From positions 20,271-84,270 of the forward strand of contig NZ_JABBFW010000023.1 of assembly GCF_012927045.1 (NCBI RefSeq): a DNA stretch of 64,000 bases, given 5' to 3'. The stretch comes from Azohydromonas caseinilytica (GTDB taxonomy: Bacteria; Pseudomonadota; Gammaproteobacteria; Burkholderiales; Burkholderiaceae_C). Each line of letters opens with the position of its first letter. Position 1 is the stretch's first letter. This document shows positions 60,991 through 64,000 of this stretch, piece by piece. Both the position numbers and the translations under genes were made by a program. The notes beneath the pieces were generated by a model, which was not told the DNA's origin, made no database searches, and saw only the letters and a program-made list of their open reading frames with translations.

Positions 60991-61917
60991 GTGAAGCACG
61001 CGACCTTCAGGCAACTCAAGGTGTTCGAGTCGGTGGCTCGGCACCTCAGCTACTCGCGCGCCGCCGAGGAGCTGTACCTGACGCAGCCCGCCGTCTCGAT
61101 CCAGGTCCGCAAGCTGGAGGAGCATGCCGGGCAGCCGCTGTTCGAGCAGTTCGGCAAGAAGGTCTTCCTCACGCCCGCGGGCGCCGAGCTGCTGCAGATC
61201 AGCCGCTCGATCATCCAGCAGTTCGAGGCGGCCGAGATCGCCATGGCGCAGTTCAGCGGCGTCTCGGGCGGCAAGCTCAATGTCGGCGTCATCAGCGCCG
61301 GCGACTATTTCTTTCCCCGGCTGCTGGTCGATTTCGTGGGCCGGCACCAGGGGGTGCAGCTCAACTTCACGGTGCACAACCGCGAGGGGCTGCTCAGCCA
61401 CATTGCCGAGAACCTGACCGACCTGGCGGTGATGGTGCGGCCGCCGACCGACCTCGACACCGTCAACGAGCCCTTCGCGCCGCATCCCTACGTGATCGTG
61501 GCGCCACCCGCGCATCCGCTGGTGGGTCGCTCGCGCATCGAGGTGGGCGAAGTGATGCGCCACCCCTTCATCGTGCGCGAGCGCGGCTCGGACACGTGGA
61601 AGTCGATGCAGGAAGGCTTCGGCGGCGATTTGTCCGGGCTCAACGTGGCGATGGAGATCCGCAGCACCGAGACCATCAAGCAGGCCGTGATGGCAGGCAT
61701 GGGGCTGAGCTTCCTGTCAGCTCACACCATCACGCGGGAGCTGCAAAGCCGCAGCCTGCGCGTGCTCGATGTCCAAGGCTTTCCGCTGATGCTTCACTGG
61801 TACGTGGTGCACCGCTACGCCAAGCGCCTGCCGCCCGTGGCGCAGGCCTTCAAGGATTTCCTGATCAGCGACGGTGCGTCGCTGATCAGGCAAATCGTCC
61901 CGCTCGAGGAGGGCTGA
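60991..61917 (+). CDS. LysR-family regulator (CbbR/CfxR-like)
   Basis: A 308-residue LysR regulator: helix-turn-helix TFRQLKVFESVARHLSYSRA and LYLTQPAVSIQVRKLEEHAG, then an effector domain with LNVGVISAGDYFFPRLLVDF and VMVRPPTDLDTVNEPFAPHP. This subgroup includes CbbR and regulators of C1 metabolism. Start is GTG 60991 with CAGGAG upstream. It closes the oxalate cluster in the same direction and is a candidate second regulator. No cbb genes are present in the window. Confidence 0.87.
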   Translation: MKHATFRQLKVFESVARHLSYSRAAEELYLTQPAVSIQVRKLEEHAGQPLFEQFGKKVFLTPAGAELLQISRSIIQQFEAAEIAMAQFSGVSGGKLNVGVISAGDYFFPRLLVDFVGRHQGVQLNFTVHNREGLLSHIAENLTDLAVMVRPPTDLDTVNEPFAPHPYVIVAPPAHPLVGRSRIEVGEVMRHPFIVRERGSDTWKSMQEGFGGDLSGLNVAMEIRSTETIKQAVMAGMGLSFLSAHTITRELQSRSLRVLDVQGFPLMLHWYVVHRYAKRLPPVAQAFKDFLISDGASLIRQIVPLEEG

Positions 61918-62094
61918 TCAACGCTTGAAGGCTTCGAGCACCAGGCGCTTATGGTTGCGCTGACGCAGCAACTCGCGCACCGCGTGATAGACGATGCCCA
62001 TCGGCGTCGCGGCAAACAGTTCGCTCCAGGCAGCGCTCGGAGCAACCATTTGCGTTTGCTTATAGGAATTCGGCGTGGAGGTAATGGATTTCAT
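61918..62094 (-). CDS. Small basic protein of unknown function
   Basis: A 58-residue minus-strand gene: start MKSITSTPNSYKQTQMVAPS, then AAWSELFAATPMGIVYHAVR, ending in a basic tail (ELLRQRNHKRLVLEAFKR). Its stop directly abuts the convergent LysR stop. Codon choice and a sharp drop of GC around its start favour a real gene. A short amphipathic or membrane-associated helix is possible. The ribosome-binding site is weak and the family is not recognised. Confidence 0.55.
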   Translation of the reverse strand: MKSITSTPNSYKQTQMVAPSAAWSELFAATPMGIVYHAVRELLRQRNHKRLVLEAFKR

Positions 62095-62382
62095 GATGTC
62101 AGCTCGCCGTAATTGGGTGGGATGGAGACAAGTTTAGGGTAAACCCCATCAGGCAATCAACGCTCCTGTGGTTTTGCCATGACGCGTTGTAGGCATTGAT
62201 TCACAACTGGGCATTTTTATGCGTTGAACCGGCAACACGATGCGCCAAAACGGCATCGGTTTGATGGTCAGGAATGACCAGCCCCGTTTTCCGTGGCTGC
62301 CACATCTTGGGACGTTTCAGAACGACCCGGGGTAAGCATGCGCAAAAAGTTTTGAAATCGACTGGATCGCAGGAGGGAATCC

Positions 62383-63504
62383 ATGCTTGTCGGTATTCCG
62401 TTGGAAACAGCGGCCGGAGAAACGCGCGTGGCCGTCACGCCGGAAACAGCCAAGAAGCTGAGGGCGCAAGGACATCAGCTCTTCGTACAGTCCGGCGCCG
62501 GCGTGGCTGCGGCGTCGCCCGATGCCGCCTACGCGGCGGTGGGCGCGGAGATCGTGGATGCCCGCGCCGCCCTGGGCTGTGACCTGGTGCTGAAAGTGCG
62601 CCCGCCCTCGCCCGAGGAGCTTGGGCTCATGAAGCCCGGCGCCACGCTGGTGGGCATGTTGAATCCCTTCGACGCCGAAGGCCTGCAGCGCCTGGCCGCC
62701 GCCGGGCTGACCAGCTTCGCGCTCGAAGCCGCCCCGCGCACCACGCGCGCGCAGAGCATGGACGTGCTCTCCAGCCAGGCCAACATCGCCGGCTACAAGG
62801 CCGTGATCATCGCGGCCGACCGCTACCAGAAGTTCTTTCCCATGCTCATGACGGCCGCGGGCACGGTGAAGGCCGCGCGCGTGGTGATCCTGGGCGTGGG
62901 CGTGGCGGGCTTGCAGGCCATTGCCACCGCCAAGCGGCTCGGCGCCGTGATCGAGGCCTCGGACGTGCGCCCCTCGGTGAAGGAACAGGTGGAGTCGCTG
63001 GGTGCCAAGTTCATCGACGTGCCCTACGAGACCGCCGAGGAGAAGGAAGCGGCGGAAGGGGTGGGCGGCTATGCGCGCCCGATGCCCGAGAGCTGGTTAT
63101 CCCGCCAGCGCGCCGAAGTCGCCAAGCGCGTGGCGCAGGCGGACGTGGTGATCTCCACCGCGCTCATTCCCGGCCGCCCGGCGCCCAAGCTCGTCAGCGC
63201 GGAGATGGTGCAGTCCATGAAGCCCGGCTCGGTGATCGTGGACCTGGCGGCGGCCAACGGTGGCAACTGCGCGCTGACCCAGCCCGGGCAGACCGTGCAG
63301 GCGCACGGCGTGACGATCGTGGGCGAGACCAACCTGCCCGCACTGGTGGCGGCCGACGCCTCGGCGCTCTATGCGCGCAACGTGCTGGACTTCTTGAAGC
63401 TCGTGCTGGCGAAGGATGCCACCGCCGTGAACGTGCCCCTGGACGACGACATCGTGGCCGCGTGCCTGATGACGCAGGGCGGACAGATCACCAGGAAGGG
63501 CTGA
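62383..63504 (+). CDS. pntAA: NAD(P) transhydrogenase subunit alpha part 1
   Basis: A 373-residue NAD(H)-binding domain I of proton-translocating transhydrogenase: MLVGIPLETAAGETRVAVTP, the RQD-like loop SSQANIAGYKAVIIAADRY, Rossmann VVILGVGVAGLQAIATAKRL and DVRPSVKEQVESLGAKFIDV. The three-gene split (AA, AB, B) is the alphaproteobacterial/Burkholderiales form. AGGAGGG precedes the ATG. Together with pntAB and pntB it makes NADPH at the expense of the proton gradient, a sensible partner for NADH-yielding formate oxidation. Confidence 0.94.
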   Translation: MLVGIPLETAAGETRVAVTPETAKKLRAQGHQLFVQSGAGVAAASPDAAYAAVGAEIVDARAALGCDLVLKVRPPSPEELGLMKPGATLVGMLNPFDAEGLQRLAAAGLTSFALEAAPRTTRAQSMDVLSSQANIAGYKAVIIAADRYQKFFPMLMTAAGTVKAARVVILGVGVAGLQAIATAKRLGAVIEASDVRPSVKEQVESLGAKFIDVPYETAEEKEAAEGVGGYARPMPESWLSRQRAEVAKRVAQADVVISTALIPGRPAPKLVSAEMVQSMKPGSVIVDLAAANGGNCALTQPGQTVQAHGVTIVGETNLPALVAADASALYARNVLDFLKLVLAKDATAVNVPLDDDIVAACLMTQGGQITRKG

Positions 63505-63508
63505 AGCC

Positions 63509-63877
63509 GTGGAAATCTCGCACACCATCATCAACCTGATCATCTTCGTGCTGGCGATCTACGTGGGCTACCACGTGGTGTGGACGGTGACGCCGGCGCT
63601 GCACACGCCGCTGATGGCCGTCACCAACGCCATTTCGGCCATCGTCATTGTGGGCGCGATGCTGGCCGCGGCGCTTACTGAAACCGGCCTGGGCAAGAGC
63701 ATGGGCGTGCTGGCGGTGGCGCTGGCGGCGGTGAACGTCTTCGGTGGCTTCCTGGTGACGCGGCGGATGCTGGAGATGTTCCGCAAGAAGGAGAAGAAGC
63801 CTGCGGCCGCAACGGCCTTGACTTCATCGGGCAGCACGCAAGCTGCGCCGCAACTGAGCTCGGAGACCGCGCGATGA
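63509..63877 (+). CDS. pntAB: NAD(P) transhydrogenase subunit alpha part 2
   Basis: A 122-residue membrane subunit with three hydrophobic helices (INLIIFVLAIYVGYHVVWTV, then TNAISAIVIVGAMLAAAL, then VLAVALAAVNVFGGFLVTRR) and a polar C-terminal tail. GTG start at 63509, four bases after the pntAA stop. The tail after KKEKK is longer than usual and low-complexity. The stop overlaps the pntB start by four bases. Confidence 0.92.
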   Translation: MEISHTIINLIIFVLAIYVGYHVVWTVTPALHTPLMAVTNAISAIVIVGAMLAAALTETGLGKSMGVLAVALAAVNVFGGFLVTRRMLEMFRKKEKKPAAATALTSSGSTQAAPQLSSETAR

Positions 63878-64000
63878 GCATGAACGTCGTCACGCTGCTG
63901 TACCTCATCGCCAGCGTGTGCTTCATCCAGGCCTTGAAGGGCCTGAGCCACCCCACCACGTCGATCCGCGGCAATGTCTTCGGCATGACGGGCATGGGCA
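63874..64000 (+). CDS. pntB: NAD(P) transhydrogenase subunit beta (partial, window end)
   Basis: The first 42 codons of PntB (MNVVTLLYLIASVCFIQALK, then GLSHPTTSIRGNVFGMTGM), including the first membrane helix and the conserved GLSHP-x-T segment. It is cut by the window edge. ATGA overlap with pntAB. Confidence 0.92.
   Translation, partial: MSMNVVTLLYLIASVCFIQALKGLSHPTTSIRGNVFGMTGMG

Overview
The window is GC-rich (roughly 65-70%) bacterial DNA. Its gene content points to a betaproteobacterium of the Burkholderiales, most likely Comamonadaceae: Bug/TctC solute receptors, an AAHS-type aromatic-acid permease, an FdsGBACD formate dehydrogenase, DUF2783 and DUF2789 proteins, a Gram-negative porin and a CaiB-type oxalate cluster. 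A ParA/ParB/Rep block with iterons and parS-like palindromes at about 20.6-26.3 kb shows that the window spans the replication and partition region of a secondary replicon (chromid or megaplasmid), or a chromosome that has absorbed one.

Layout. 0-8.3 kb: an esterase and an IclR regulator diverge from a six-gene catabolic operon (altered metallo-beta-lactamase-fold protein, FAD hydroxylase, DUF2783 protein, VOC enzyme, fumarylacetoacetase, aromatic-acid permease). 8.3-12.7 kb: a remnant of a 3-hydroxybutyrate-dehydrogenase-like gene, a large CoA-transferase, a porin and a divergent LysR regulator. 12.8-18.9 kb: a leftward operon (Bug receptor, RraA-like aldolase, 2-hydroxyacid dehydrogenase, Bug receptor, SMP-30 lactonase) and a rightward ABC substrate-binding protein. 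18.9-19.9 kb: a patchwork of truncated genes around mauE. 19.9-26.3 kb: a gene-free zone with parS-like sites, then parB, parA, an iteron origin and rep.

26.3-33 kb: a PEP-CTERM protein, glutaredoxin, a UspA-hemerythrin fusion, small stress proteins, an NfeD/slipin pair and an arylformamidase-like hydrolase. 33-36.5 kb: an NCS1 transporter, an Asp/Glu/hydantoin racemase and a GntR regulator. 36.6-43.3 kb: a 1246-residue multi-PAS/GAF histidine kinase, tryptophan 2,3-dioxygenase and an APC permease.

43.3-61.9 kb is a formate/oxalate island. It holds NAD-dependent formate dehydrogenase (fdsGBA-fdhD-fdsD), a divergent OxlT-like antiporter, oxalyl-CoA decarboxylase, two formyl-CoA transferases, a degenerate NuoF/FdsB-like protein, a cysteine-free Crp/Fnr regulator, a PAS protein, a small unknown protein, an orphan SucD-like protein, a FAH-family enzyme, a PanE-like reductase and a LysR regulator. 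Oxalate is taken up, activated by CoA transfer, decarboxylated to formyl-CoA and released as formate, which FDH oxidises to CO2 with NADH gain. 62.3-64 kb: pntAA-pntAB-pntB transhydrogenase, cut by the window end.

The strongest new signal is a palindrome, TTGACYGCRGTCAA, found four times: upstream of fdsG, oxlT and oxc, and in the gap between the Crp/Fnr gene and the PAS-frc2 genes. In three cases a -10-like hexamer begins exactly 23 bp past the palindrome (25 bp at oxc), which is class-II FNR-type promoter geometry. The Crp/Fnr protein carries the matching E-x-x-S-R recognition helix. This suggests a self-contained formate/oxalate regulon. A second strong signal is the complete origin and centromere, including one parS-like site inside the parB coding sequence. 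No rRNA, tRNA or CRISPR array was seen.
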